From Achromobacter insuavis (GTDB lineage Bacteria; Pseudomonadota; Gammaproteobacteria; Burkholderiales; Burkholderiaceae_B): a DNA stretch of 64,000 nucleotides. The translations under genes were made by a program, and so were the position numbers. Within the stretch, counting starts at the first letter, position 1, and the number at the start of each line of letters is the position of its first letter. Positions 27,555 through 36,482 of the stretch are shown piece by piece. The notes under the pieces were generated by a model that was given only the letters and a program-made list of their open reading frames with translations, did not search any database and had not been told where the DNA came from. The stretch spans positions 343,542 through 407,541 of the forward strand of contig NZ_CADIJR010000001.1 in assembly GCF_902859645.1 (NCBI RefSeq), written 5' to 3'.

Positions 27555-28322
27555 ATGATCGATGCCGATGCGGCCTGGGTGGCCTCCCATGCGTTGCTCC
27601 TGTTCACGCTGCTGCCGCTGGGCGCCGCCGCCATCGCGGTGGCGCTGACGCGCGCCTATGCGCAGGCCGCGCCGGCCCTGCGCATGGCCGGCTGGATCGG
27701 GGCGGTGGCCCTGTCGGCCGCGGCGTTCCTGGCGCTGGCCGCGGCGGTGACCCGTCCCGGCGTGGTGGTCGAGTTCGACAGCGCCCTGGCGGGCGCCCTC
27801 AGCATGTCGCTGGGGGATTCCGTGCTGTGGCTGCTGTCGTGGTTCACCACGCTCGGCGACCGGATGTTCCTCACGGTCCTCGCCGTCCTGGCGACCGCCG
27901 CGCTGCTGTGGCGGCGGCAGTGGCGGCTGGCGGCGTTCTATGCGGTGGCCACCGCTGGTGGCGGCCTGCTCAACCGGATGCTCAAGCTGGGTTTCGAGCG
28001 CGTGCGGCCCGAGCATGACCATGGATTCGCCACCGCGCTGGGCTGGAGCTTTCCGAGCGGCCATGCCTCGGCCGCCATGGCGGTGTACGGCGGGGCCTGC
28101 TACCTGGCCTGGCGCCTGGCGCCGGTTTCCTGGCGGCTGCCCGGCGTGGCGCTGGCGGCGGGGCTGGTGATGGCGATCGGCCTGAGCCGCGTGCTGCTGC
28201 AGGTGCACTTCGCCAGCGACGTGGCGGCCGGCTTCGCCATCACCTTCGTCTGGCTGTCGCTATGCGTGGCGGCCACTGAAGGCCTGGCGCGTTCAGCGCG
28301 GCGCGATCAAGGCGTTCAATAG
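27555..28322 (+). CDS. PAP2-family membrane phosphatase
   Basis: A 255-residue integral membrane phosphatase of the PAP2/PgpB family, which removes phosphate from phosphatidate, undecaprenyl pyrophosphate or similar lipids on the periplasmic face. The three catalytic motifs are complete: KLGFERVRP (Lys144, Arg151-Pro152), PSGH (167-170) and SRVLLQVHFASD (Arg212, His218, Asp222). Several hydrophobic helices flank them. It is the third gene of the kinase / phosphoesterase / phosphatase group. Its last 30 bases overlap the 3' end of a convergent minus-strand gene. Confidence 0.9.
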   Translation: MIDADAAWVASHALLLFTLLPLGAAAIAVALTRAYAQAAPALRMAGWIGAVALSAAAFLALAAAVTRPGVVVEFDSALAGALSMSLGDSVLWLLSWFTTLGDRMFLTVLAVLATAALLWRRQWRLAAFYAVATAGGGLLNRMLKLGFERVRPEHDHGFATALGWSFPSGHASAAMAVYGGACYLAWRLAPVSWRLPGVALAAGLVMAIGLSRVLLQVHFASDVAAGFAITFVWLSLCVAATEGLARSARRDQGVQ

Positions 28323-28727
28323 CCGCGCGCCCGGCTCGCCCGCGCCCGCCGGCCGCAGCGGCGCGCAGGCATAACGGCCGCCGGCGCTGGCGATGGCCTG
28401 GTCCAGGCGCCGCGCGCGCTCGGGCGGCGGCGGCTCCAGATCCACGATCAGCTTGCCGGCCACCGGCGCGCTGACCTCGCCATCGCTGAACCGTTCCAGC
28501 GTGCGGTCGATCTCGCGCTCGCGCGGCAGGGCCAGCACGATGGTGTCGGACTCCGCCAGCGCCTCGCGCGCCGAGGTCGCCAGCGTGGCGCTGCCGCGAA
28601 AGTCCTCGCAACGGTCCGGATCGATGTCGTAAACGGTCAGGGCGATATCGGGTTCGGCCGCCAGCAGGCGGCGCGCCGCCTGGGTGCCGGTGTGGCCCAT
28701 CCCGACGATGCTGATGCGCAGGCTCAT
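28293..28727 (-). CDS. Stand-alone NAD(P)-binding (6PGDH/HIBADH-like) Rossmann-domain protein
   Basis: A 144-residue protein that has only the N-terminal dinucleotide-binding domain of the 6-phosphogluconate / 3-hydroxyisobutyrate dehydrogenase family: MSLRISIVGMGHTGTQAARRLL with the GMGHTG loop at 9-14, an acidic residue after beta-2 (YDID), and DTIVLALPREREIDRTL. The all-alpha C-terminal dimer and catalytic domain is missing, although the reading frame ends cleanly. It may be a truncated remnant or a binding/regulatory protein. It is last in a TetR-thioesterase operon with 4-base overlaps, and it overlaps the convergent PAP2 gene by 30 bases. Confidence 0.75.
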   Translation of the reverse strand: MSLRISIVGMGHTGTQAARRLLAAEPDIALTVYDIDPDRCEDFRGSATLATSAREALAESDTIVLALPREREIDRTLERFSDGEVSAPVAGKLIVDLEPPPPERARRLDQAIASAGGRYACAPLRPAGAGEPGARLLNALIAPR

Positions 28728-29170
28728 GATTTGGGTACCGACCAGGTGCTGACGATGTGCGCCAGCGGCTCAGCGGCGCCGGCGGCGGTCAGGATGACCT
28801 CGCCGGCGGACAGGCGGCCGACCTTCAGCAACCGGGCGTCGGCGTGGATCGCGCCGGCCGGGCTCTTGCGCAGGAAATTGATGGTCAGGCTGGCGGTTAC
28901 CGCGTGGGCCTGGCCCGTGGCGCCGACCACCGCGGCGTACATCGCCAGGTCGGCCAGCCCCATCAGCATCGGCCCGGCGACGATGCCGCCGAGCCGCTGA
29001 TGGCTGTCGCGCGCGGGCAGGACGGCCAGGGCGGTGCCGCGGCCGATCCGCTCCACCTCGATCCCCAACAGCAGGGAAAACGGATGCTGCTCGGCCAGCA
29101 GCAGCCGGAAGTCGGCCAGGCTGATCAGCGACGCATCGGCGTCGTCGCGGGGCAGGGGGGAGGGCGTCAT
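28724..29170 (-). CDS. PaaI-type hotdog-fold thioesterase
   Basis: A 148-residue hotdog-fold protein of the PaaI/YbdB thioesterase group. Hallmarks are HPFSLLLGIEVERIGRGTALAVLPARDSHQRLGGIVAGPMLMGLADLAMYAAVV, with the GGIVAG helix entry, and TASLTINFLRKSPAG. Such enzymes hydrolyse acyl-CoA or aryl-CoA thioesters in the cytoplasm. The ATG at 29170 overlaps the TetR stop by 4 bases, and the stop overlaps the next start by 4 bases, so three genes are coupled. The acyl group is unknown. Confidence 0.85.
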   Translation of the reverse strand: MTPSPLPRDDADASLISLADFRLLLAEQHPFSLLLGIEVERIGRGTALAVLPARDSHQRLGGIVAGPMLMGLADLAMYAAVVGATGQAHAVTASLTINFLRKSPAGAIHADARLLKVGRLSAGEVILTAAGAAEPLAHIVSTWSVPKS

Positions 29171-29781
29171 CGTTGTTCCAGCGCGAGGCAATAATGATCC
29201 AGCAGGACATCGGCCTGCTGGCCCAGGGATTTCAGGCGGCGGGTGTGCAGCAGCAGCAACAGCCCGATCAGATAGGTGAAGACGTTCATCTGCTCGACCT
29301 GCGCCGCCTCGGGCGGCCAGGACTTGGTCCGGGCCAGGGCCTGGCCCAGCACGTCGACGCACAGCCGCAGGCGCTGGTTCAGCCGCTCGTCCATGTCGCG
29401 GCCCAGGCCGCGCGGCCCCAGCCCCTGGAACAGATACAGCCCCAGCGAGAAATCGGTTGGACGCTCGGCGTAGTAGCCGAAGAACGCCTGGATCGCCTGG
29501 CGGGCCGCCGCCGCGGGGCTGCCGCCCGACGTGGCGCTCAAGAGGTGGGTGTGCAGGCGCTGCAGCGATTCGTCCAGCAGGGCGCCGTACAGGACTTCCT
29601 TGCCCGCGAACCAGGGGTAGATCGCGCCCGTGGTGCAGCCGGCTTCCTTGGCGATGGCGCGCAGCGTGGTCTTTTCCAGGCCGTCGCGCTCGAAGACGCG
29701 CTGGGCGGCGTCCAGGATCATCTGGCGGCGCAGGGCGCTCAGGCGTTCATTGCGGTCGGCGCGCTGGGTGGGCGTGGGCAT
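29167..29781 (-). CDS. TetR-family regulator heading the thioesterase operon
   Basis: A 204-residue TetR regulator. The helix-turn-helix is MILDAAQRVFERDGLEKTTLRAIAKEAGCTTGAIYPWFAGKEVLYGALL. The C-terminal half is helical with a leucine-rich segment (NVFTYLIGLLLLLH). It is the first gene of a three-gene operon with the thioesterase and NAD-binding proteins, so it probably controls itself and them. A palindrome lies 56 bases upstream of the start. Confidence 0.87.
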   Translation of the reverse strand: MPTPTQRADRNERLSALRRQMILDAAQRVFERDGLEKTTLRAIAKEAGCTTGAIYPWFAGKEVLYGALLDESLQRLHTHLLSATSGGSPAAAARQAIQAFFGYYAERPTDFSLGLYLFQGLGPRGLGRDMDERLNQRLRLCVDVLGQALARTKSWPPEAAQVEQMNVFTYLIGLLLLLHTRRLKSLGQQADVLLDHYCLALEQR

Positions 29782-29836
29782 GGGCGGGGATCAGGACCAT
29801 TGCATTGTTCCGAAATAATATCGGCGGTTTATTTAA

Positions 29837-29849
29837 ATAACAATGTTAT
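29837..29849. promoter_or_regulatory. Palindromic candidate operator upstream of the TetR-thioesterase operon
   Basis: ATAACA-A-TGTTAT is a perfect 6-1-6 palindrome in a locally AT-rich stretch, 56 bases upstream of the TetR start. Autoregulation is inferred. Confidence 0.45.
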
Positions 29850-30222
29850 CGAAACTGACGGATGCCGGCTTGGCGGGCGTCCCCGGCGGTCGCCGCGAAA
29901 ATGCGCCCAACCGGCCTGCGGGGAGTGCGGAAGGAGTCTGAAAGAAAGATCGTGGCGATTCGTTGTTTATTGGGGCCAGGGCTGAAAGTCGCGTGAATAC
30001 GTGGTCGTCGGGAAAATGCAGGGTTAGCCCTAGTGGGATCGGTCTGATGTTGCAATATCCCAACAGGGCTGTCGCAAACCTGCACTTTTCTGGTGTCGAC
30101 CATAGCCAGCCCCCCTGATTTTTGATGCAATAGCGTCAACTTCCCTTCGCGGAGTTAGGGGGGCGGCAGGCTGGTTTGCTGGATTGCTGCTCTTGTCACT
30201 CAAATCAACGGAGATTTCTTAA
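29850..30222 (+). promoter_or_regulatory. Upstream region and leader of the porin gene
   Basis: The 440 bases between the TetR and porin genes hold no gene I trust; two small minus-strand reading frames (29833-30063 and 29846-30139) have no recognizable features. TTGATGC-AATA-GCGTCAA (30122-30139, one mismatch) is a candidate stem or operator. The porin has a GGAG ribosome site at about 30209. No clear sigma-70 pair stands out. Confidence 0.3.
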
Positions 30223-31386
30223 ATGAAAAAGACTCTGCTCGCTGCCGCCCTGCTCGCCGGTTTCGCCGGTGTCGCCCAGGCAGAAACGTCTGTCACCCTG
30301 TACGGCATCATCGACACGGGTATCGGCTACAACAAGATCAGCGGTGCTGGCGATGCCAAGAACGGCAGCAAGATCGGCATGATCAACGGCGTCCAGAACG
30401 GTTCGCGCTGGGGTCTGCGTGGCTCGGAAGATCTGGGTGACGGCCTGCGCGCTGTTTTCCAACTGGAATCGGGTTTCGACTCGGGTAACGGCAAGTCGGG
30501 CCAAAACGGCCGTCTGTTCGGCCGTCAAGCCACCGTCGGTCTGGCCAGCGACGCCTGGGGTCAACTGGACTTCGGTCGCCAAACCAACATCGCGTCGAAG
30601 TACTTCGGCTCGATCGATCCGTTCGGCGCCGGCTTCAACGTCGCCAACATCGGTACCGGCATGAGCGCTGCCAACACGCAACGCTACGACAACATGGTCA
30701 TGTACCAAACCCCGTCGTTCAGCGGCTTCCAGTTCGGCGTTGGCTACTCGTTCAGCGCCGATGACGGCAATGCTGACGGTTCGACCAAGGCTGATCCGGC
30801 TCGCGTTGGCTTCAAGACCGCCGACAACGTCCGCGCCATCACGACCGGCCTGCGTTACGTCAACGGCCCCCTGAACGTCGCTCTGTCGTACGACCAGCTG
30901 AACGCTTCGCACAACCAAGCCCAAGGCGAAGTCGACGCGACGCCCCGTTCGTACATGATCGGCGGTTCGTATGACTTCGAAGTGGTCAAGCTGGCCCTGG
31001 CCTACGCTCGCACCACCGACGGCTGGTTCGCCACGTCCAACCCGGCTGGCGCTTCGGGCTCGATTACCGTTGACGGTACGTCGCGCAAGCTCGGCTTCGG
31101 CACCAACCAGTTCGCTGATGGCTTCAAGGCCAACTCGTACCTGCTGGGTCTGTCGGCTCCGATCGGCGGCGCTTCGAGCCTGTTCGGTTCGTGGCAGCGC
31201 GTTGACCCGTCGAACAACAAGCTGACTGGCGACGATGCCACGATGAACGTGTTCTCGGCCGGCTACACCTACGACCTGTCCAAGCGTACCAACCTGTACG
31301 CCTACGGTTCGTACTCGAAGAACTACGCGTTCAACGACGGCGTCAAGGCGACCGCTGTTGGCGTGGGCCTGCGTCACCGCTTCTAA
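30223..31386 (+). CDS. General outer-membrane porin (Gram-negative porin family, Bordetella type)
   Basis: A 387-residue beta-barrel porin. The signal peptide is MKKTLLAAALLAGFAGVAQA, cleaved before Glu21. The mature N-terminus ETSVTLYGIIDTGIGY and the segment GSRWGLRGSEDLGDGLRAVFQLESGFD are standard for the betaproteobacterial trimeric porins; the barrel ends with the outer-membrane targeting residue Phe (LRHRF). The gene resembles the major porin that precedes nuoA in Bordetella pertussis. Its codon choice is strongly biased (many TCG, GGT, CGT, GTC codons) compared with neighbours, fitting very high expression. It is monocistronic with two terminator hairpins. Confidence 0.95.
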   Translation: MKKTLLAAALLAGFAGVAQAETSVTLYGIIDTGIGYNKISGAGDAKNGSKIGMINGVQNGSRWGLRGSEDLGDGLRAVFQLESGFDSGNGKSGQNGRLFGRQATVGLASDAWGQLDFGRQTNIASKYFGSIDPFGAGFNVANIGTGMSAANTQRYDNMVMYQTPSFSGFQFGVGYSFSADDGNADGSTKADPARVGFKTADNVRAITTGLRYVNGPLNVALSYDQLNASHNQAQGEVDATPRSYMIGGSYDFEVVKLALAYARTTDGWFATSNPAGASGSITVDGTSRKLGFGTNQFADGFKANSYLLGLSAPIGGASSLFGSWQRVDPSNNKLTGDDATMNVFSAGYTYDLSKRTNLYAYGSYSKNYAFNDGVKATAVGVGLRHRF

Positions 31387-31425
31387 TCGAAAGCAGGGCG
31401 TAAGTCCTGCCTAGATTCTTAGTGC

Positions 31426-31477
31426 ATGAGCGGGCTTCGGCCCGCTCATATGAAACCACCCTTCGGGGTGGTTTTTT
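31426..31477 (+). terminator. Double terminator after the porin gene
   Basis: Two consecutive hairpins, both with TTCG tetraloops. The first is a 10-bp stem ATGAGCGGGC/GCCCGCTCAT (31426-31449) without a T-tract. The second is a 9-bp stem AAACCACCC/GGGTGGTTT (31453-31474) ending in six T residues. A weaker GCAGG/CCTGC stem lies at 31394-31410. The tandem arrangement suits a very strongly transcribed gene. Confidence 0.93.
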
Positions 31478-31671
31478 GTTTGCGGTCAGTCTGTTTTTAC
31501 GGTAATTCGCGACCGCTGTGCGGGCGTTTTGCCCTGCCGGCGCGACATATCGGCGCGCGTGGCGGTAAGCTTGCGTGTCCCCCCTTGAATACTGCGATTG
31601 TTCCACTGGAGAAATGCAGTCTTTCACCCGCTGTTCACGCTACAGAGTTCAGCCGGAAGTAACCGCGCGAA

Positions 31672-31680
31672 TGCTACAAT
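31672..31680 (+). promoter_or_regulatory. Extended -10 promoter of the nuo operon
   Basis: TGCTACAAT is an extended -10 element 31 bases upstream of the nuoA ATG. No convincing -35 is seen. The rest of the 325-base gap (31387-31711) is the porin terminator and an unremarkable stretch. Confidence 0.5.
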
Positions 31681-31711
31681 CCTAAGGTTTGCGCATTTGA
31701 CGGACGCCTGA

Positions 31712-32071
31712 ATGAACCTGCAACAGTATTTCCCCGTCCTGCTGTTTATCGTAGTGGCCACCCTTATCGGGTTCGCGCTTCTGACGGCCGGCTCCCTCCT
31801 TGGCCCGCGGCGTCCCTACGCCGAGAAGCTATCCCCCTATGAGTGCGGCTTCGAAGCGTTCGAAGACGCGCGCATGAAGTTTGACGTGCGCTACTACCTG
31901 GTGGCGATTCTGTTCATTCTTTTCGACCTGGAAATCGCGTTCCTGTTCCCGTGGGCCATCGCCCAAGGTACGGTCGGGCTCGTCGGCTTCTGGACGGTCA
32001 TGGTTTTCCTCGCCGTGTTGACCGTCGGCTTCATCTACGAATGGAAAAAGGGCGCGCTGGACTGGGAATAA
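31712..32071 (+). CDS. nuoA: NADH-quinone oxidoreductase subunit A
   Basis: A 119-residue inner-membrane subunit of respiratory complex I with three membrane helices. The signature [44 protein letters not shown] includes the conserved ECG cysteine loop that lies at the quinone-site entrance. It is the first gene of a complete nuoA-N operon. A hairpin overlaps its stop codon. Confidence 0.97.
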   Translation: MNLQQYFPVLLFIVVATLIGFALLTAGSLLGPRRPYAEKLSPYECGFEAFEDARMKFDVRYYLVAILFILFDLEIAFLFPWAIAQGTVGLVGFWTVMVFLAVLTVGFIYEWKKGALDWE

Positions 32072-32085
32072 CCCGCCGGGTTATT
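32067..32085 (+). other. Intercistronic hairpin over the nuoA stop
   Basis: AATAACCC-GCC-GGGTTATT is a perfect 8-bp stem that includes the nuoA stop codon. It may protect or process the mRNA between nuoA and nuoB. No long T-tract follows, so termination would be weak. Confidence 0.4.
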
Positions 32086-32113
32086 TCATCACCGCACGCT
32101 ATCAGAGACGAAT

Positions 32114-32590
32114 ATGGCTATAGACGGCATTCTCAAGCAAGGGTTCATCACAACCAGCGCCGACAAGTTCCTTAACTGGGCGAAAACCGGCTCCATGTGG
32201 CCCATGACCTTCGGCCTGGCCTGTTGCGCGGTCGAGATGATGCACGCGGGCGCGGCCCGCTACGACCTGGACCAGTTCGGCATCATCTTCCGCCCCAGCC
32301 CGCGCCAGTCCGATCTGATGATCGTCGCCGGCACGCTGTGCAACAAGATGGCGCCGGCGCTGCGCAAGGTCTACGACCAGATGCCCGAACCGCGTTGGGT
32401 GGTCTCCATGGGCTCCTGTGCCAATGGTGGCGGTTACTACCACTACTCGTATTCCGTGGTGCGCGGCTGCGATCGCATCGTACCGGTAGACGTCTACGTG
32501 CCGGGCTGCCCGCCCACGGCCGAGGCGCTGGTCTACGGCTTGCTGCAGATGCAGAACAAGATCCGTCTGACCAACACGATTGCGCGCTGA
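32114..32590 (+). CDS. nuoB: NADH-quinone oxidoreductase subunit B
   Basis: A 158-residue peripheral subunit of complex I that holds cluster N2, the last Fe-S centre before quinone. The ligands are visible as the [10 protein letters not shown] pair, [13 protein letters not shown] and [11 protein letters not shown]. It is 42 bases downstream of nuoA and expressed from the same promoter. Confidence 0.98.
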   Translation: MAIDGILKQGFITTSADKFLNWAKTGSMWPMTFGLACCAVEMMHAGAARYDLDQFGIIFRPSPRQSDLMIVAGTLCNKMAPALRKVYDQMPEPRWVVSMGSCANGGGYYHYSYSVVRGCDRIVPVDVYVPGCPPTAEALVYGLLQMQNKIRLTNTIAR

Positions 32591-32621
32591 GTTTGCGCTC
32601 CGGTCCGCGGCCGCCGCAAAC
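32591..32621 (+). other. Intercistronic stem between nuoB and nuoC
   Basis: GTTTGCG and CGCAAAC form a perfect 7-bp stem starting directly at the nuoB stop codon, with a GC-rich 17-base loop. Probable mRNA processing or stability element. Confidence 0.3.
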
Positions 32622-32672
32622 GCCGCCGCAGGACCCCGCGAAACAGCGTATCGGTTCACCTAAGCGTACAAG

Positions 32673-33299
32673 ATGATGACCAGGCTCGAAACCCTGAAAA
32701 ACAATTTGCAGACCACCCTCGGCGCGGACATCGCGCTGACCGAGGCGCTGGGCGAGCTGACGCTCGAAGTGCCCGCGGAGCAGTGGTTCTCCGTCTGCAA
32801 CAAGCTGCGCACCGAAGCCGGCCTGCGCTTCGAAATCTGTATCGACCTCTGTGGCGTCGATTACCTGACCTGGGGCAACGGCACGCGCCAGCTGCCCGAG
32901 GAAACCAACGCCAAGGTGCACCGCGCGCGTTTCGCCGTGGTCGCGCACCTGCTGTCGGTCGAGAACAACTGGCGCCTGCGCGTGCGCACCTGGGCGCCGG
33001 ACGACGAGTTCCCGATGGTCGCGTCGCTGATGGAATGCTGGCCGGCCGTGGGCTGGTTCGAGCGCGAGGCGTTCGACCTGTACGGCATCGTCTTCGAAGG
33101 CCACCCGGACCTGCGCCGCATCCTGACCGATTACGGCTTCATCGGCCACCCGTTCCGCAAGGACTTCCCGCTTTCCGGCACCGTCGAAATGCGCTACGAC
33201 CCGGAACAGAAGCGCGTCATTTACCAGCCCGTCACGATCGACCCGCGCGAGATCACGCCGCGCGTGGTGCGCGAAGACACCTACGGCTTGGGACGTTGA
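32673..33299 (+). CDS. nuoC: NADH-quinone oxidoreductase subunit C (30 kDa)
   Basis: A 208-residue peripheral subunit of complex I. The 30-kDa signature is present ([42 protein letters not shown]). NuoC and NuoD are separate here, unlike the fused NuoCD of Escherichia coli. Two adjacent ATG codons (32673, 32676) could both start translation. nuoD follows after 3 bases. Confidence 0.97.
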   Translation: MMTRLETLKNNLQTTLGADIALTEALGELTLEVPAEQWFSVCNKLRTEAGLRFEICIDLCGVDYLTWGNGTRQLPEETNAKVHRARFAVVAHLLSVENNWRLRVRTWAPDDEFPMVASLMECWPAVGWFEREAFDLYGIVFEGHPDLRRILTDYGFIGHPFRKDFPLSGTVEMRYDPEQKRVIYQPVTIDPREITPRVVREDTYGLGR

Positions 33300-33302
33300 A
33301 TC

Positions 33303-34559
33303 ATGGCAGAAATCAAGAACTACACGCTCAACTTCGGCCCGCAGCACCCGGCCGCCCACGGCGTGCTGCGCCTGGTGCTCGAGCTGGACGGCGAAGTCAT
33401 CCAGCGCGCCGACCCGCACATCGGCCTGCTGCACCGCGCCACTGAAAAGCTGGCCGAGCACAAGACCTACATCCAGGCGCTGCCCTACATGGACCGCCTG
33501 GACTACGTGTCCATGATGTGCAACGAGCACGCCTACGTCATGGCCATCGAGAAGTTGCTGGGCGTCGAAGCCCCGCTGCGCGCGCAGTACATCCGCGTGA
33601 TGTTCGACGAGATCACGCGTCTCCTGAACCACCTGATGTCGCTCGGTTCGCACGCGCTGGACGTGGGCGCCATGGCGGTGTTCCTGTACGCCTTCCGTGA
33701 GCGCGAAGACCTGATGGACTGCTACGAAGCGGTCTCGGGCGCGCGCATGCACGCGGCCTACTACCGTCCGGGCGGCGTCTACCGCGACCTGCCGGACACC
33801 ATGCCGCAGTACGGCGACACCAGCAAATACCGCGGCGAGAAGGAAATGCGCGTCATGAACGACGCGCGTTCGGGCTCGCTGCTGGACTTCATCGAAGACT
33901 TCACCAACCGCTTCCCCGCGTGCGTCGACGAGTACGAAACCCTGCTCACCGATAACCGCATCTGGAAGCAGCGTCTGGTCGGCATCGGCGTGGTCGATCC
34001 CGAACGCGCCAAGGCGCTGGGCTTCACCGGCCCGATGCTGCGCGGCTCGGGCGTGGCCTGGGACCTGCGCAAGATGCAGCCCTACGAAGTCTACGACCTG
34101 CTCGATTTCGACATCCCCGTCGGCGTCAACGGCGACTGCTACGACCGCTACCTGGTCCGCATCGCCGAAATGCGCGAGAGCAACCGCATCATCCGCCAGT
34201 GCGTGGAATGGCTGCGCAACAACCCGGGCCCGGTCATGATCGAGAACCACAAGATCGCCCCGCCCAAGCGCACCGCCATGAAGACCAACATGGAAGAGCT
34301 GATTCACCACTTCAAGCTCTTCACCGAAGGTTTCCACGTGCCTCCGGGCGAAGCGTTCGCCTCGGTGGAACACCCGAAGGGCGAGTTCGGCATCTACCTG
34401 GTGTCGGACGGCGCCAACAAGCCGTACCGCCTGAAGATTCGGGCGCCCGGCTTCGTCCACCTGCAATCGCTGGACGAAATGTCGCGCGGTCACATGATCG
34501 CCGACGCCGTCACCATCATTGGTACGCAGGACATCGTTTTCGGCGAGATCGATCGCTGA
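33303..34559 (+). CDS. nuoD: NADH-quinone oxidoreductase subunit D (49 kDa)
   Basis: A 418-residue peripheral subunit that forms the quinone-binding site together with NuoB. The N-terminus [22 protein letters not shown] and the C-terminal [13 protein letters not shown] are diagnostic of the 49-kDa family. The quinone-site HGV loop near residue 20 is intact. Confidence 0.98.
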   Translation: MAEIKNYTLNFGPQHPAAHGVLRLVLELDGEVIQRADPHIGLLHRATEKLAEHKTYIQALPYMDRLDYVSMMCNEHAYVMAIEKLLGVEAPLRAQYIRVMFDEITRLLNHLMSLGSHALDVGAMAVFLYAFREREDLMDCYEAVSGARMHAAYYRPGGVYRDLPDTMPQYGDTSKYRGEKEMRVMNDARSGSLLDFIEDFTNRFPACVDEYETLLTDNRIWKQRLVGIGVVDPERAKALGFTGPMLRGSGVAWDLRKMQPYEVYDLLDFDIPVGVNGDCYDRYLVRIAEMRESNRIIRQCVEWLRNNPGPVMIENHKIAPPKRTAMKTNMEELIHHFKLFTEGFHVPPGEAFASVEHPKGEFGIYLVSDGANKPYRLKIRAPGFVHLQSLDEMSRGHMIADAVTIIGTQDIVFGEIDR

Positions 34560-34608
34560 TCCGCCCAGAGACAGTCACGAGCACGCCCGCTTAACCCGGA
34601 TTCAAACT

Positions 34609-35103
34609 ATGCTGCTTTCCGAACAGGCCTACCAGAAAATCGACCGAGAACTCGCCAAGTTCCCGGCCGACCAGCGGCAGTCCGCCATCATGGCCTCTCT
34701 TGCGATCGCGCAAGAAGAGAAGGGCTGGTTGGCTACCGACATCATCGAAGATGTGGCCAACTACATCGGCGTTCCGCCCATCGCGGTGCAGGAAGTCGCC
34801 ACCTTCTACAACATGTTCGACGTCAAGCCCGTCGGCAAGACCAAGATCGCGGTCTGCACCAACCTGCCCTGTGCCTTGCGCGACGGCGAACGTGCCGGCG
34901 ACTACCTCAAGCGCAAGCTGGGCGTGGACTATCGCGAGACCACCGCCGACGGCCAGTTCACCCTGGTCGAGGGCGAGTGCATGGGCGCCTGCGGCGATTC
35001 CCCCGTGCTGATCGTGAACAACAAGCATATGTGCGTGCGCATGACCGAAGAGAAGCTGGACGCGCTGGTCGCGACCCTCAAGGCGCAAGGAGAGTCGGCA
35101 TGA
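34609..35103 (+). CDS. nuoE: NADH-quinone oxidoreductase subunit E (24 kDa)
   Basis: A 164-residue subunit with a thioredoxin-like [2Fe-2S] domain (cluster N1a). The ligands fit CTNLPC (Cys-x4-Cys) and CMGAC (Cys-x3-Cys). I chose the ATG at 34609, which starts the conserved [18 protein letters not shown] helix. Its stop overlaps the nuoF start by 4 bases. Confidence 0.96.
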   Translation: MLLSEQAYQKIDRELAKFPADQRQSAIMASLAIAQEEKGWLATDIIEDVANYIGVPPIAVQEVATFYNMFDVKPVGKTKIAVCTNLPCALRDGERAGDYLKRKLGVDYRETTADGQFTLVEGECMGACGDSPVLIVNNKHMCVRMTEEKLDALVATLKAQGESA

Positions 35104-36467
35104 ACGCGCCGGACATCTACAAGCAGTTCGCGCAGGGCCTGGAGCCCAACCCGCTGAACGACCTGTCCAATTCGATGTGCCTGCACGGCCGCCACATCAA
35201 GCCGCAGATCATGGCCGACGTCGACGGCGCCAACTGGCGCCTGGCCGACTACGTCAAGCGCGGCGGCTACGAAGCCCTGCGCAAGATCCTCACCACCGGT
35301 ATGAAGCCGGAAGACGTGATCGCCGAAGTCAAGGCGTCGGGCCTGCGCGGCCGTGGCGGCGCGGGCTTCCCGACCGGCCTGAAGTGGAGCTTCATGCCGC
35401 GCGCCTTCCCGGGCCAGAAGTACCTCGTCTGCAACTCGGACGAAGGCGAACCCGGCACGTTCAAGGATCGCGACATCCTGCGCTTCAATCCGCACATCGT
35501 GATCGAAGGCATGGCGATTGCCGCCTACGCGATGGGCATCAGCGTCGGCTACAACTACATCCACGGTGAAATCTTCGAAGTCTACGAGCGCTTCGAAGAG
35601 GCCCTGGAAGAGGCGCGCGCCGCCGGCTTCCTGGGCGACAAGATCCTGGGTTCGGAATACAACTTCCAGCTGCACGCATTCCACGGCTACGGCGCCTACA
35701 TCTGTGGCGAGGAAACCGCGCTGCTGGAATCGCTGGAAGGCAAGAAGGGCCAGCCGCGCTTCAAGCCGCCGTTCCCGGCCAGCTTCGGCCTGTACGGCAA
35801 GCCCACCACGATCAACAACACCGAAACCTTCGCGGCGGTGCCCTGGATCATCCGCAACAGCGGCCAGGCCTACCTCGAAGTCGGCAAGCCCAACAACGGC
35901 GGCACCAAGCTGTTCTCGATCACCGGCGACGTCGAGCGTCCCGGCAACTACGAGATCCCGCTGGGCACCCCGTTCTCGACCCTGCTGGAACTGGCGGGCG
36001 GCATGCGCGGCGGCAAGAAGCTCAAGGCCGTGATCCCCGGCGGCTCGAGCGCCCCGGTGCTGCCGGCCGACATCATGATGGAAACCACGATGGACTACGA
36101 CGCCATCGCCAAGGCGGGTTCCATGTTGGGTTCGGGCGCCGTGATCGTCATGGACGAGACGCGCTGCATGGTCAAGTCGCTGCTGCGCCTGTCGTATTTC
36201 TATTTCGAGGAAAGCTGCGGCCAGTGCACGCCGTGCCGCGAAGGCACCGGCTGGCTGTACCGCATGGTGCACCGCATCGAAAACGGCCACGGCCGTCCGG
36301 AAGATCTGGACATGCTGGACAACGTGGCGGGCAACATCATGGGCCGCACCATCTGCGCCCTGGGTGACGCCGCCGCCATGCCCGTGCGTGGCTTCCTCAA
36401 GCATTTTCGCGACGAATTCGCGCACCACATCGAGCACAAGTCGTGTGTGGTTCCGCAATATCTGTAG
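35100..36467 (+). CDS. nuoF: NADH-quinone oxidoreductase subunit F (51 kDa)
   Basis: A 455-residue subunit carrying the NADH and FMN sites and cluster N3. The nucleotide loop is [16 protein letters not shown], the FMN region [17 protein letters not shown], and the [4Fe-4S] ligands [12 protein letters not shown] plus a later cysteine ([12 protein letters not shown]). The ATG at 35100 overlaps the nuoE stop. Confidence 0.98.
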   Translation: MNAPDIYKQFAQGLEPNPLNDLSNSMCLHGRHIKPQIMADVDGANWRLADYVKRGGYEALRKILTTGMKPEDVIAEVKASGLRGRGGAGFPTGLKWSFMPRAFPGQKYLVCNSDEGEPGTFKDRDILRFNPHIVIEGMAIAAYAMGISVGYNYIHGEIFEVYERFEEALEEARAAGFLGDKILGSEYNFQLHAFHGYGAYICGEETALLESLEGKKGQPRFKPPFPASFGLYGKPTTINNTETFAAVPWIIRNSGQAYLEVGKPNNGGTKLFSITGDVERPGNYEIPLGTPFSTLLELAGGMRGGKKLKAVIPGGSSAPVLPADIMMETTMDYDAIAKAGSMLGSGAVIVMDETRCMVKSLLRLSYFYFEESCGQCTPCREGTGWLYRMVHRIENGHGRPEDLDMLDNVAGNIMGRTICALGDAAAMPVRGFLKHFRDEFAHHIEHKSCVVPQYL

Positions 36468-36482
36468 GTCTCAGGAACAGCA

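Noticed and set aside
29833-30139. Two small minus-strand frames before the porin gene
   Set aside because: No recognizable domain, signal or ribosome site, and they cover the expected porin promoter.
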